Below, piece after piece: positions 54,459-64,000 of a stretch of 64,000 nt of DNA. The DNA is taken from positions 248,001-312,000 of the forward strand of contig NZ_JACNYK010000005.1 in NCBI RefSeq assembly GCF_014692505.1. The letters run 5' to 3'. Position 1 is the first letter of the stretch. Each line of letters opens with the position of its first letter. A program made the position numbers and the translations under genes. Source of the stretch: Sphingobacterium arenae (GTDB taxonomy: Bacteria > Bacteroidota > Bacteroidia > Sphingobacteriales > Sphingobacteriaceae). Under the pieces are notes generated by a model. That model saw only the letters and a list, made by a program, of their open reading frames with translations, ran no database searches and was not told where the DNA came from.

Positions 54459-56450
54459 ATGAAAGTGAACCGCCATTACACTCGACGAGATTTCATTCAA
54501 AACTCCTTTATTACGGGTCTTGGATTAACATTTAGCTTATATAGTTGTTCAAAATCTTCGCCGCAACCCGATCCGCAACCAACTCCCGATCCAGGTGGAG
54601 AAGATGATGGAAAGCTGGCTATTATCGGTGCTATTATACCTTCGCGTATTGATACCAATAAGGGAGCGGATCTGATTATTCAGGGCAAGGGATTCATGGC
54701 TGGAGATCAGATCATACTCGAATACTTGGCCAACAGATATACTGTTGATGCTAAGGCGGTCACGGATAATAATATTACTATTGTCTTGCCAGAAGATTTA
54801 ATATCGGGCAGCACGTATAGGCTGACTGTAAAGCGCGGTATACAGTTATCCATGTTGGGCTCGACGGTGATTAATATATATTTCAATGCCCATATTCCAG
54901 ACAGAGAAGGAATGACCATAAAAGGCTCTGTATACGCAGCTGGTGTCGGTCTAGCGAATGTCGTCGTGTCGGATGGTTTTGAAGTAACGAAAACCGACGA
55001 AAACGGTATTTACTATCTGCCTTCGACCAAAAAAGGCAAATATGTTTTCGTGTCTATTCCGGGTAACTATGAGGTAGCCACAATCGGAAAAGCACCTCAG
55101 TTTTTCCAGCGGCTCGGCCAAGCGGCGAATGTGGTAGAAATCAAAGATTTTGAGTTGACAGCCGTTAACAACGACAAGCATGTCGTTATGGTATTGGGTG
55201 ATATGCACTTGGCCAATCGCAACGGTGATATTAACCAGTTTCAACAAGGTTTTTTAGCAGATGTCAACCAATCCATCCAAACCCATAAAAATGCTGGCAC
55301 AAAGGTATATGCCTTGACCTTAGGCGACATGACCTGGGAGACCTACTGGTATCAAAACAATTATGGTCTTCCACAATACCTTACGGAGATGAATAAGATT
55401 GACGCTATGGTATTCCATACGATGGGTAATCATGATAATGACCCCAACTTTGTCGCCGATTGGGGTGCCGAAGATAGATTCCGAGATGTCATCGGACCTA
55501 CTTATTATTCGTTTAATATCGGAAAAGTACGCTATATCGTGCTGGATAACATCGAATATCTCAATACCAACAACAGAAACTACAATGCCAAGATCGTTGC
55601 CGATCAAATTGCCTGGTTAAAAAAAGATTTAGCGACGATAACAGACAAGAATGCACCATTGGTGATTTCTATGCACATACAGCTTCATACAAATCCGGGA
55701 TTGTCTGGTGGAAACGAGACGACGGGCTACCGCCTTAGCAATGCGCAGGAATTTATTGATGCACTGAACGGATTTACAAAAGTACACCTGCTGACCGGGC
55801 ATACCCATATCAATTATAATGTCGAACGGGATGCTACCCCCGCTATCATGGAACATAATACGGCAGCGGTCTGTGCGACATGGTGGTGGACAGGACACCC
55901 TAGTTATGCAGCCCAAAATCACATCTGCAAAGATGGCGCACCGGGAGGATATGCCATATGGGAGATGGATGGAAGTGATTTAAAATGGACATACAAGGGC
56001 ATTGGTCACGATACAGATTATCAATTCAGAGCGTATGATCTAAATACGGTGCACCTTACAAAAGGGGCGTTTGCACCAAATTATACAGGCTCCGCATGGA
56101 ATACCTACGCGGTGGAATATGCCAACGCGAATTCAAACAACGAAGTGTTAATCAATGTCTGGAATTACGACACTAAATGGAAGGTAGAAGTGACGGAAAA
56201 TGGAACGTCTTTAGTCGTCAACCGTGTAAGTGTATTGGATCCATTACATATTGTATCTTATTCTGCCCAAAGGCTTAACGTGAATGCTGTACCAACAGCT
56301 GATTTTGTGACCAGTAAGACAGCCCATATGTTTAAAGTGAAAGCATCGTCTCCCACTAGTACGTTGGAGATAAAAGTTACCGACCGTTTCGGTAAGGTTT
56401 ATCGGGAAACGATGGTTAGACCGAAAGCATTCGGATATCAGATGTCATAG
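54459..56450 (+). CDS. Calcineurin-like metallophosphoesterase, secreted
   Basis: 663 residues. The N-terminus has a Tat-like TRRDFIQNS plus a Cys after the hydrophobic stretch (SLYSCS), so it is exported and possibly lipidated. A proline-rich linker and TIG-like domain (about 50-140) and a MetallophosN-like beta domain (about 150-225) come first. The catalytic metallophosphoesterase domain (about 235-470) has GDMHLANR, LGDMTWETYW, TMGNHDNDPN, ISMHIQLH and LTGHTHINYN, which are the two-metal ligands in family order. A C-terminal MetallophosC-like domain ends the protein. It probably removes phosphate from glycan or nucleotide-like substrates at the surface; the substrate is unknown. Confidence 0.9.
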   Translation: MKVNRHYTRRDFIQNSFITGLGLTFSLYSCSKSSPQPDPQPTPDPGGEDDGKLAIIGAIIPSRIDTNKGADLIIQGKGFMAGDQIILEYLANRYTVDAKAVTDNNITIVLPEDLISGSTYRLTVKRGIQLSMLGSTVINIYFNAHIPDREGMTIKGSVYAAGVGLANVVVSDGFEVTKTDENGIYYLPSTKKGKYVFVSIPGNYEVATIGKAPQFFQRLGQAANVVEIKDFELTAVNNDKHVVMVLGDMHLANRNGDINQFQQGFLADVNQSIQTHKNAGTKVYALTLGDMTWETYWYQNNYGLPQYLTEMNKIDAMVFHTMGNHDNDPNFVADWGAEDRFRDVIGPTYYSFNIGKVRYIVLDNIEYLNTNNRNYNAKIVADQIAWLKKDLATITDKNAPLVISMHIQLHTNPGLSGGNETTGYRLSNAQEFIDALNGFTKVHLLTGHTHINYNVERDATPAIMEHNTAAVCATWWWTGHPSYAAQNHICKDGAPGGYAIWEMDGSDLKWTYKGIGHDTDYQFRAYDLNTVHLTKGAFAPNYTGSAWNTYAVEYANANSNNEVLINVWNYDTKWKVEVTENGTSLVVNRVSVLDPLHIVSYSAQRLNVNAVPTADFVTSKTAHMFKVKASSPTSTLEIKVTDRFGKVYRETMVRPKAFGYQMS

Positions 56451-56691
56451 AATAGTGGTGATTTGAAAATTGAAAAATGATAAATAGTGTTTAAATAAGG
56501 ATCCGGCACCTCTCTATAAATAATCAAAATCGCTATTGGCAGAACTTTTATAAAAGTATGTTAATTCAAAAAAATGATTAGAGTGAATCTATTATAAAAC
56601 TATAGTATTATGACAAAATCTAATCATGGTTGTTTTGCAACTTTAATTTGCGTTCTATTTTAAATAAATGGTCATTAAATATTTAGATTAT

Positions 56692-57315
56692 ATGAAAAAG
56701 AAGTTTCTCTCAATAGGCGTCATATTATTGTCCTTTTTTAGTGTTCAGGCACAGACCGAGTTTGGGCTGAAAGCCGGTGTTAATTTCGCGTCATACAGTT
56801 ATGGCGACACTGAGCAGCTTGTAGATGCGAAACCTAGGGCAAGCTTTTATCTGGCCGGATATCTCGATGCGCCGATTGCCAAGAACATTTATATTCAACC
56901 TGAATTCTCTTTGCAAGGGAAAGGAGCCAAACTCATCGAGGACATCAATTCGGGGGGCGGCGAAATTAACCAACGTGTCATGTGGCTAGACGTCGCGGTT
57001 AATCTTTTAGGGAAGATGCCGTTAGACAATTTCGGTAATGTTTTTGTAGGAGCGGGACCTTATATGGGATTCGCCATCAACGGAGAAAATGACTATGCGA
57101 GTGGCACGACGACTTCCGTCATCATATATCAAGATAACGCACTCAAAAGTGTTGACTATGGACTCAATTTTTCGACCGGCATGAAATTCGGGAAGAGACT
57201 CTTTTTTAACGTGAACTACCGGATGGGGCTCGCCAATATTGCCAATAAGAACTATAAATGGTCGGACACGATCAAAAATCGGGTTTTCTCGGTCGGAGTT
57301 GGTGTCGTGCTTTAA
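56692..57315 (+). CDS. Small outer-membrane beta-barrel (porin-family) protein
   Basis: About 207 residues starting at the ATG at 56692 (MKKKFLSIGV), which begins a signal peptide ending FSVQAQ. The opening EFGLKAGVNFASYSYGD and the final VFSVGVGVVL are typical of PF13568-type eight-stranded barrels (TEFGLKAGVN...). Function is unknown; these are abundant in Bacteroidota. It stands alone, separated by 241 bp of AT-rich sequence from the phosphoesterase gene. Confidence 0.88.
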   Translation: MKKKFLSIGVILLSFFSVQAQTEFGLKAGVNFASYSYGDTEQLVDAKPRASFYLAGYLDAPIAKNIYIQPEFSLQGKGAKLIEDINSGGGEINQRVMWLDVAVNLLGKMPLDNFGNVFVGAGPYMGFAINGENDYASGTTTSVIIYQDNALKSVDYGLNFSTGMKFGKRLFFNVNYRMGLANIANKNYKWSDTIKNRVFSVGVGVVL

Positions 57316-57398
57316 TTGAGATGATAAATATAGACCCTCAGCAAAGTATTAGAATCTTCATATAAATTTGAATTCAATCTCGATGGCGTTTTTTACGA

Positions 57399-57587
57399 AT
57401 GTACCCCAAAGATAAAATAGGTTACCTTGTTCGAGAAAACCACTATTTGAACGATTTCAGAATAAGTTATTTGGATTATCATATATATATATATGATAAT
57501 TGGGACGAGGAGCTTCTGGCGATGGACAATATCTTTCCTGTTTTCCCCGCTGGTTCACCCAAGATTAATTTCAAACATTTCCAGTAG
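57399..57587 (+). CDS. Possible 62-residue protein of unknown function
   Basis: A short open frame rich in Tyr, Asp and Asn (GYLVRENHYLNDFRISYLDY), running through a perfect AT-rich palindrome. No family is recognised and there is no obvious ribosome binding site. It may be a degraded gene or chance. Confidence 0.3.
   Translation: MYPKDKIGYLVRENHYLNDFRISYLDYHIYIYDNWDEELLAMDNIFPVFPAGSPKINFKHFQ
57475..57500. repeat. 26-bp perfect palindrome with an (AT)7 core
   Basis: ATTATC, then seven AT pairs, then GATAAT. A pure dinucleotide run of this kind can slip in replication and extrude as a cruciform. It lies within the doubtful 62-residue frame. Confidence 0.85.
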
Positions 57588-57634
57588 CAAATGATATAAT
57601 TTTGGTGATTCGTAACCAGTGATGGGTTCCCAAA

Positions 57635-57660
57635 GGGCGCCGCTAAGGAATGCGGCGCCC
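57635..57660 (-). terminator. GC-rich terminator hairpin for the DUF4886 gene
   Basis: GGGCGCCGC (57635-57643) pairs with GCGGCGCCC (57652-57660) around an 8-base loop. On the minus strand it lies 14 bp past the stop codon of the gene ending at 57675. No long T-tract follows. Confidence 0.75.
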
Positions 57661-57674
57661 CATAATATTACGGA

Positions 57675-58526
57675 TTACCATTTAACCTTAGAAACACTAT
57701 ACGGTTTTTTAACGGCCTTATGGGCTGCTTCTTTCGCTATTTTTGCCTGGAGTTCCGTTACCTTCTCCGGTTTATAGGAATTTTTACGTACATCCTCTCC
57801 AAAGATCTTCTCATACCAAGTACAAGCTGCCGTAAAACGACCGTAGTCTAATTGTAAATGATAACCATCTCGGGTAAAGGTGTCGCCCATGGAGCTGGTC
57901 CGTGCATTCTGGATCGCCGTACCGGCAGGAATAATATATTTAAAATCACCTAGTTTAGACACTTTCTTTGAGACATCAGCAATCGCCTTATACATTGTCA
58001 ACTGGTCACGATTATAGTTTGCGAAACCCTTATGGTTTGAATCATGTTGATAAGCCCATGTCTGGTGGTAAACAAATTGTGCTTCGGGATTTACCTTTCC
58101 ACGTACGTAACTGACGAGTTTCGGTAGGCTTTCGATGACCACATCGAACTTTCCTGATAGCGGACTCGCTTGTTGGAAGCTTATGTAATCCCAATTTTCA
58201 TTGCTTAATGCTTGTGAAATACGGACATCTTTAGTCGTTATCTTCTTCCCATCGAGACCAATTTTTCTATACTGGTATTTTGCAGCATCTTCGTTCGCAT
58301 TCTTTACATGCAAGGATAAAGGTGCGCCGCCAATATAAAGATTGCCAATAATCATCTTTTTTCCGTTAGCTGTTCCTAATTCGTGAAGGTAATTTTCAAT
58401 GCCATCTTCCGAGAAGCTATTGCCTATCGCTAAAATTTTGATAACCCCATCATCTTTCGGTGACACTTGGGCAAAAGCAATTAGATGTGTGAAGATGACG
58501 AATAATAGAAGTATGGATTTTCTCAT
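57675..58526 (-). CDS. DUF4886 / SGNH-like secreted hydrolase
   Basis: 283 residues with a signal peptide (HLIAFAQ). The first catalytic block is IKILAIGNSFSEDGIENYL, a GDSL-type Ser motif (GNSFS). A middle block reads WDYISFQQASPLSG. The last block, TRDGYHLQLDYGRF, holds the expected Asp-x-x-His pair. DUF4886 proteins are SGNH-hydrolase relatives and often act as carbohydrate esterases or sialidase helpers, but this is not shown here. The gene stands apart from the nearby SusCD locus and has its own terminator. Confidence 0.85.
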   Translation of the reverse strand: MRKSILLLFVIFTHLIAFAQVSPKDDGVIKILAIGNSFSEDGIENYLHELGTANGKKMIIGNLYIGGAPLSLHVKNANEDAAKYQYRKIGLDGKKITTKDVRISQALSNENWDYISFQQASPLSGKFDVVIESLPKLVSYVRGKVNPEAQFVYHQTWAYQHDSNHKGFANYNRDQLTMYKAIADVSKKVSKLGDFKYIIPAGTAIQNARTSSMGDTFTRDGYHLQLDYGRFTAACTWYEKIFGEDVRKNSYKPEKVTELQAKIAKEAAHKAVKKPYSVSKVKW

Positions 58527-58754
58527 GGTCTTTAATTTTATGTGTTCGTTGTAACTTATTGATATATAGAAACGGTTATGTCGCGAATATAACGAAACTA
58601 CATTTTTTTATCGTATTGAAATTAAACATTTTATATTTTAATACAAGAAACCGAGATGTGAATAAACATTGATACGCTTGGGAATGGTGCTTTACTTGGG
58701 CTCTCATCAGTCATAAAAAGAAAAATAAATAGATGAAATGTCTACTAACAATGG

Positions 58755-58762
58755 TATTTTTG
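58755..58762 (+). promoter_or_regulatory. -7 promoter element just before pcm (TATTTTTG)
   Basis: TATTTTTG fits TAnnTTTG and ends 7 bp before the pcm start codon, again predicting a leaderless or nearly leaderless message. Confidence 0.55.
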
Positions 58763-58769
58763 GAATATA

Positions 58770-59426
58770 ATGGCTTATAAGTTTGTAGACAACTACCGGG
58801 AAAGAGGCGCAAGGAAGCAGCTCGTAAACCAACTGAAAAAACGAGGGATAGAGGATAAGCGTGTGTTGCAGGCGATCGGAAAAGTACCTCGTCATTTTTT
58901 CTTTGATGAAACCTTCTGGAATCAAGCGTATCGGGATATCGCGTTTCCTATTGGTGACGGCCAGACCATCTCCCAACCCTATACCGTTGCTTATCAATCC
59001 GAGCTTCTCCATATAAAAAAAGGAGACAAGGTATTGGAGATCGGTACGGGATCGGGGTATCAAACTTGTATTTTAATGGAATTGGGCGCAGATGTATTCA
59101 CTATCGAACGGCAAGAGAACTTATACAATCGGACAATACAGGTGCTACCGTATATGGGATATAGACCACATTTTTTCTTGGGAGATGGTTCAAGAGGAAT
59201 CGTTGAACATGCACCCTATGATAAAATTATTGTCACAGCCGGAGCCCCATTTGTACCCGAAGTCATGTTGAAACAATTGAAATACGGAGGGCTTTTGGTT
59301 ATTCCAGTAGGGGATGAGAAGTCCCAGAAAATGGTGACTATCTTGCGTGTAGGTGAAAATGACTTTGAACGTATAGAACTGGACACATTCCGTTTTGTTC
59401 CGTTAGTAGGGGATCAAGCTTGGTAA
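58770..59426 (+). CDS. pcm: Protein-L-isoaspartate O-methyltransferase
   Basis: 218 residues, normal for the family. It methylates isoaspartyl residues in damaged proteins using S-adenosylmethionine. Seen are IGKVPRHFFFDETFWNQAYRD, IGDGQTISQPYTVA and the SAM-binding VLEIGTGSGYQTCIL, then KIIVTAGAPFVPEVML and GGLLVIPVGD. It is followed by the MutS-related gene 24 bp later. Confidence 0.96.
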   Translation: MAYKFVDNYRERGARKQLVNQLKKRGIEDKRVLQAIGKVPRHFFFDETFWNQAYRDIAFPIGDGQTISQPYTVAYQSELLHIKKGDKVLEIGTGSGYQTCILMELGADVFTIERQENLYNRTIQVLPYMGYRPHFFLGDGSRGIVEHAPYDKIIVTAGAPFVPEVMLKQLKYGGLLVIPVGDEKSQKMVTILRVGENDFERIELDTFRFVPLVGDQAW

Positions 59427-59450
59427 AATGGTAAGAAGTATTAATGAAGA

Positions 59451-61256
59451 ATGATCTATAATAAATATCAAGAACGTATTCAAAGGACAAAAGAAGAAAT
59501 TCAAGGTCTGCATAAGTCGATAAATAAAAATAGTTTTGCCCGTTTATTTGTCATAATCGGTGGAGGTGCTTTATTATTCTATCTGGTTCAGAAGGAGAAC
59601 CTATTGTTTTTATTATTAGCTGTTTTGACCATTGTATTCCTATTTGCATTTCTAATACGAAGACAGAGTAAATTGGAAAAGCAGCGTGCTGAGGCGGAGG
59701 CTTTTTTAAAGGTCAATGAAAACGAAATTACACTGCGAGATACCCGTCGAACACTCTATAATGAGGGGGCAAATTTTGAAGACGATCGCCATCCTTATAC
59801 ATCTGATTTAGATATTTTTGGCCAATTTTCCTTGTTTTCGCTGCTTAACCGTTGTGCAACAACGCTTGGAATTGCGAAATTGGCAGATTGGCTGCAACGC
59901 GCCGCCACCAAACAGGAGATAGAAGAAAGGCAAAGAGCGATAGCGGAGATAGCCGAGGATTTAGATTGGAGTCAAAACCTCCAGTCAAGACTCTTGTTTA
60001 ATGTCCATCAGAAAATAGAAGTCAAAACCTTCTTGTTACGCTATTTTGAGGGGTCTAGTTTGGCGTTTGGTAATGCATTTATGCGCTTTTATGTCCCCGC
60101 TGCTCCTTTTATTTTACTTATAGGCTTGTTGTTTTCATTGTTTGTGACCCCTATATGGACGGGCTTGTTGTTATTGGGATTAATACATTTGTTCTGGACG
60201 TTAGGATTGGCAGGCAAAGTAGGTTTGTTTTCCAGCAGAATAGATAAAGTTGGGAAAATTTTGGCGGCCTATGCGGAAGGACTGACTTTGGTAGAAAGGA
60301 AGGCATTTGCGGAGTCAGAAAATAAACGTTTACAACAACAATTAGGTATTGAAGGAAAGCCATTGTCTGGTGCCTTTCGAGAACTGTCAAAACTCATCAA
60401 TAATCTTGATGCAAGAAATAATATGCTCATGGGCGCTATTCTCAATATTATTTTGCTGTGGGATTTTAAATATGTGATGAAGATTGTACATTGGAAATCG
60501 AAGTACGAAGCAGATATTCTGGAAGCCTTTGATGTTATTGCAGAGTTCGAAGCACTAAATTCATTGGCGATATTAAAACGCAACCATCCTTCTTGGACGA
60601 TTCCTGAATTGTTAGGCAGTACAACGGATGATAGCGTTTTAGCCGTGGAAATTGCGCATCCGTTAATTCCTGTAGCGCAATCTGTCGCGAACGATTATTG
60701 CAATGCGCATCATCAAATTGCGTTAATAACTGGGTCGAATATGGCAGGTAAGAGTACGTTTCTTCGAACCATCGGTATTAACTCGGTTTTGGCTTATGCC
60801 GGAGCAGTAACATGCGCTGCTACATTTAAATTGCCTATATATAACCTCATCTCGTACATGCGGATTAGAGATTCTTTAAATGAAAGTACATCTACTTTTA
60901 AAGCAGAATTGGATCGTATGAAGTTTATATTAGATACGGTAAAACAGGATAAAGATAGTTTTTTTCTTATTGATGAGATGTTGCGTGGAACCAATTCGGT
61001 AGATAAATATTTAGGATCTCGAGCCATTATTCGTAAACTGATTGCAATGAAAGGTAAAGGAATGGTGGCTACGCATGATTTGCAACTGGCTTCACTTGAG
61101 GAGGAAAATGTAGGTAAGGTGCAGAATTATCATTTTGATATCCGAGTAGAAGAGGGAGAAATGCTTTTTGATTATAAATTGAAACATGGCCGCTGTACCA
61201 TCTTCAATGCATCACTATTATTAAAAGGTATAGGAATTGACGTAGAAACGACTTGA
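59451..61256 (+). CDS. Membrane-anchored MutS-family ATPase
   Basis: 601 residues, shorter than MutS and lacking its mismatch-recognition domain. Two pairs of hydrophobic helices are visible (about 28-70 and 205-255), so the protein is likely membrane-bound. The C-terminal MutS-type ABC ATPase has Walker A GSNMAGKST, signature LNESTSTF, Walker B SFFLIDEMLRGTNS and the ATHD switch. This group is common in Bacteroidota and distinct from MutS1 and MutS2; a role in DNA repair is not established. It lies between pcm and a thioesterase gene (19 bp gap). Confidence 0.9.
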   Translation: MIYNKYQERIQRTKEEIQGLHKSINKNSFARLFVIIGGGALLFYLVQKENLLFLLLAVLTIVFLFAFLIRRQSKLEKQRAEAEAFLKVNENEITLRDTRRTLYNEGANFEDDRHPYTSDLDIFGQFSLFSLLNRCATTLGIAKLADWLQRAATKQEIEERQRAIAEIAEDLDWSQNLQSRLLFNVHQKIEVKTFLLRYFEGSSLAFGNAFMRFYVPAAPFILLIGLLFSLFVTPIWTGLLLLGLIHLFWTLGLAGKVGLFSSRIDKVGKILAAYAEGLTLVERKAFAESENKRLQQQLGIEGKPLSGAFRELSKLINNLDARNNMLMGAILNIILLWDFKYVMKIVHWKSKYEADILEAFDVIAEFEALNSLAILKRNHPSWTIPELLGSTTDDSVLAVEIAHPLIPVAQSVANDYCNAHHQIALITGSNMAGKSTFLRTIGINSVLAYAGAVTCAATFKLPIYNLISYMRIRDSLNESTSTFKAELDRMKFILDTVKQDKDSFFLIDEMLRGTNSVDKYLGSRAIIRKLIAMKGKGMVATHDLQLASLEEENVGKVQNYHFDIRVEEGEMLFDYKLKHGRCTIFNASLLLKGIGIDVETT

Positions 61257-61275
61257 TAATCATCATCATTTAAAA

Positions 61276-61659
61276 ATGACACTAGAAGAAAGAATAGAGG
61301 CTTCGGAGACGCGTGTATGTACCACCGTTTTTCCGTTTCTGACTAATCATCACGACACATTATTTGGTGGAAAAGCGATGGCCATTATGGATGAGGTCTC
61401 GTTTATGGCGGCTACACGCTTTTGTCGAAAGCAGCTGGTGACCGTTTCTACTGATCGGATTGACTTTGAGAAAGCTATTCCTTCGGGAAGCATTATCGAA
61501 GCTGTGGCGCGGGTGCACAGCGTCGGACGGACGAGCGTCAAAGTGAAAGTCGAAGTTTTCTTAGAGAAAATGTATGAAGAAGGACGGGAATTGGCTATTC
61601 AAGGCATGTTTACGTTTGTTGCCTTAGGACAAGATAAGAATCCCATCCCGGTATTATAG
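61276..61659 (+). CDS. Hotdog-fold acyl-CoA thioesterase
   Basis: 127 residues, a single hotdog domain of the YciA/BACH type. Key segments are FPFLTNHHDTLFGGKAMAIMD with the conserved Asn/His and Gly-Gly, then FMAATRFCRKQLVTVSTDRIDF and SVGRTSVKVKVEVF. It hydrolyses acyl-CoA thioesters; chain-length preference cannot be read. It starts 19 bp after the MutS-related gene. Confidence 0.92.
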   Translation: MTLEERIEASETRVCTTVFPFLTNHHDTLFGGKAMAIMDEVSFMAATRFCRKQLVTVSTDRIDFEKAIPSGSIIEAVARVHSVGRTSVKVKVEVFLEKMYEEGRELAIQGMFTFVALGQDKNPIPVL

Positions 61660-61750
61660 AAACAGTTGTTATTTTATACGCCTGTTTAAACAACGGGAGG
61701 TCACGACACCTAGACAATATATAATATAAGCTATTATAGAAGGATAGCCA

Positions 61751-62206
61751 TCATCTCTTCATGACGCGGTCGAGTTCCCTTTTGCTTTCCCGTTCCTTGA
61801 TTGTTTCTCGTTTATCGAAATCCTTTTTGCCTTGCGCTAACGCAATTTCTATCTTAGCATAGCCCCGCTCATTGATAAATATACGCAGCGGAACGATAGT
61901 GAAACCTTTCTCTTCACCCTTTTCCCTCAATTTTTTCAATTCCTTTTTTGTAAGAAGGAGTTGACGATCTCTTTTAGACTCGTGGTTATAGAAAGAACCA
62001 AATGAATATTCAGCAATGTGCATGTTTCGAATATACAGACCATCTTCGAAAAAAGAACAGAAACTATCGTTGATATTGGCTTTCCCTTCCCTGATAGATT
62101 TAATTTCTGTACCCAATAAACATATTCCTGCTACATATTTGTCTAATAAATGATACTCGAAAGATGCACGTTTATTTTTAATATTTATATTTGCCGATAT
62201 TGCCAT
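61751..62206 (-). CDS. smpB: SsrA-binding protein SmpB
   Basis: 151 residues from the ATG at 62206 ([11 protein letters not shown]); a start at 62227 would add seven residues and overlap the promoter. It binds tmRNA and delivers it to stalled ribosomes. Family features are [40 protein letters not shown]-type core, [27 protein letters not shown] and a basic tail, [25 protein letters not shown]-like. The tmRNA gene itself was not found nearby. A -7 box lies upstream. Confidence 0.96.
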   Translation of the reverse strand: MAISANINIKNKRASFEYHLLDKYVAGICLLGTEIKSIREGKANINDSFCSFFEDGLYIRNMHIAEYSFGSFYNHESKRDRQLLLTKKELKKLREKGEEKGFTIVPLRIFINERGYAKIEIALAQGKKDFDKRETIKERESKRELDRVMKR

Positions 62207-62224
62207 TCCAAATTGATTTAAACG

Positions 62225-62232
62225 CAAAAATA
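62225..62232 (-). promoter_or_regulatory. -7 promoter element of smpB (TATTTTTG)
   Basis: Minus-strand TATTTTTG fits TAnnTTTG, 18 bp upstream of the SmpB start codon, which also supports the shorter SmpB start. Confidence 0.55.
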
Positions 62233-63770
<1,538 letters not shown>

Positions 63771-63774
63771 CGAG

Positions 63775-64000
63775 ATGATAGAGATAGTTCTTGTCCAATC
63801 GAAAAAACAAATCACGCAATTTATCGACTTGCCGCATGATTTGTATGCGAATGATCCCAACTACGTACCTGAGTTGTTTTTAGGACAACAGGACTTACTC
63901 TCGCCACATAAGCATCCATTCTATAGACATTCGTCGGCACAAGCCTTTCTTGCTTATCAGGACGGGCGTATCGTAGGACGTGTGTTGGCTGTTTGGAATA
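63775..64000 (+). CDS. GNAT-like acyltransferase, truncated by the window end
   Basis: About 75 residues are visible: MIEIVLVQSKKQITQFIDL, then YANDPNYVPELFLGQQDLL, HPFYRHSSAQAFLAYQDGR and IVGRVLAVWN. This is the N-terminal pattern of a GNAT-fold family (acyl-CoA N-acyltransferase like). The gene begins 4 bp after serine palmitoyltransferase, so it may act in the same sphingolipid pathway, for example in N-acylation to ceramide. That role is an inference. Confidence 0.7.
   Translation, partial: MIEIVLVQSKKQITQFIDLPHDLYANDPNYVPELFLGQQDLLSPHKHPFYRHSSAQAFLAYQDGRIVGRVLAVWN

Noticed and set aside
61660-61750. Terminator between the thioesterase and smpB genes
   Set aside because: Only a 6-bp GTTGTT/AACAAC pair with a long loop is present.

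Overview
This window comes from a Bacteroidota chromosome, most likely family Sphingobacteriaceae. The evidence is three SusC/SusD outer-membrane pairs, a FecI/FecR-type sigma/anti-sigma pair, promoters with the Bacteroidota -7 motif TAnnTTTG and few Shine-Dalgarno sites, and a serine palmitoyltransferase gene that closely resembles, from memory, the Sphingobacterium enzyme. No tRNA, rRNA, insertion sequence, integrase or CRISPR array was recognised.

Layout. (1) 26-9084, plus strand: ECF sigma factor, FecR anti-sigma, SusC, SusD, a phosphodiester-glycosidase-domain lipoprotein and a BACON/beta-helix lipoprotein, closed by a strong hairpin at 9137-9167. (2) 9196-26826, minus strand: a complete alginate utilisation locus. 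Read in the direction of transcription it holds a FadR/GntR regulator, PL17 oligoalginate lyase, KdgF, a secreted esterase, an unclassified beta-helix protein, an ExuT-like MFS transporter, an SDR reductase, SusC, SusD, two tandem proteins sharing a ~190-residue domain of unknown function, and two PL6 lyases. Divergent to it are an SDR fructuronate reductase and UxuA (27027-29028). Two tandem TGGTnnACCA palindromes sit in front of the regulator. (3) 29035-34654, minus: LacI regulator, LolA-like protein, FtsK, TyrS. (4) 34740-45054, plus: AcpH-like protein, amino-acid permease, a phased 21-bp repeat array, DUF1800/DUF1501 pair, GlmS and a DUF4954 beta-helix protein. (5) 45578-56450, plus: a third SusC/D locus with TIG/NHL, surface lipoprotein, BACON and calcineurin-like phosphoesterase genes. 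(6) 56692-64000: outer-membrane barrel, DUF4886 protein, Pcm, a membrane-anchored MutS relative, hotdog thioesterase, SmpB, serine palmitoyltransferase and a truncated GNAT-like gene.

How the genes work together. In the alginate locus PL6 enzymes cut the polymer at the surface, SusC/D import oligomers, PL17 releases unsaturated monomers, KdgF opens them to DEH, the MFS protein probably carries the monomer inward and the SDR reduces it to KDG. The divergent fructuronate reductase/UxuA pair feeds KDG from saturated uronates. The other two SusC/D loci lack recognisable glycoside hydrolases or lyases, but each has a phosphodiester/phosphoester enzyme.

The observations most worth a second look are the 21-bp phased array (37292-37627), the duplicated unknown domain inside the alginate locus, the double FadR-like operator, the esterase and unclassified beta-helix protein in the alginate locus, and the GlmS-DUF4954 pair. 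I did not find a clearly new defence or mobile system. All family assignments come from reading the sequence; no database search was run.
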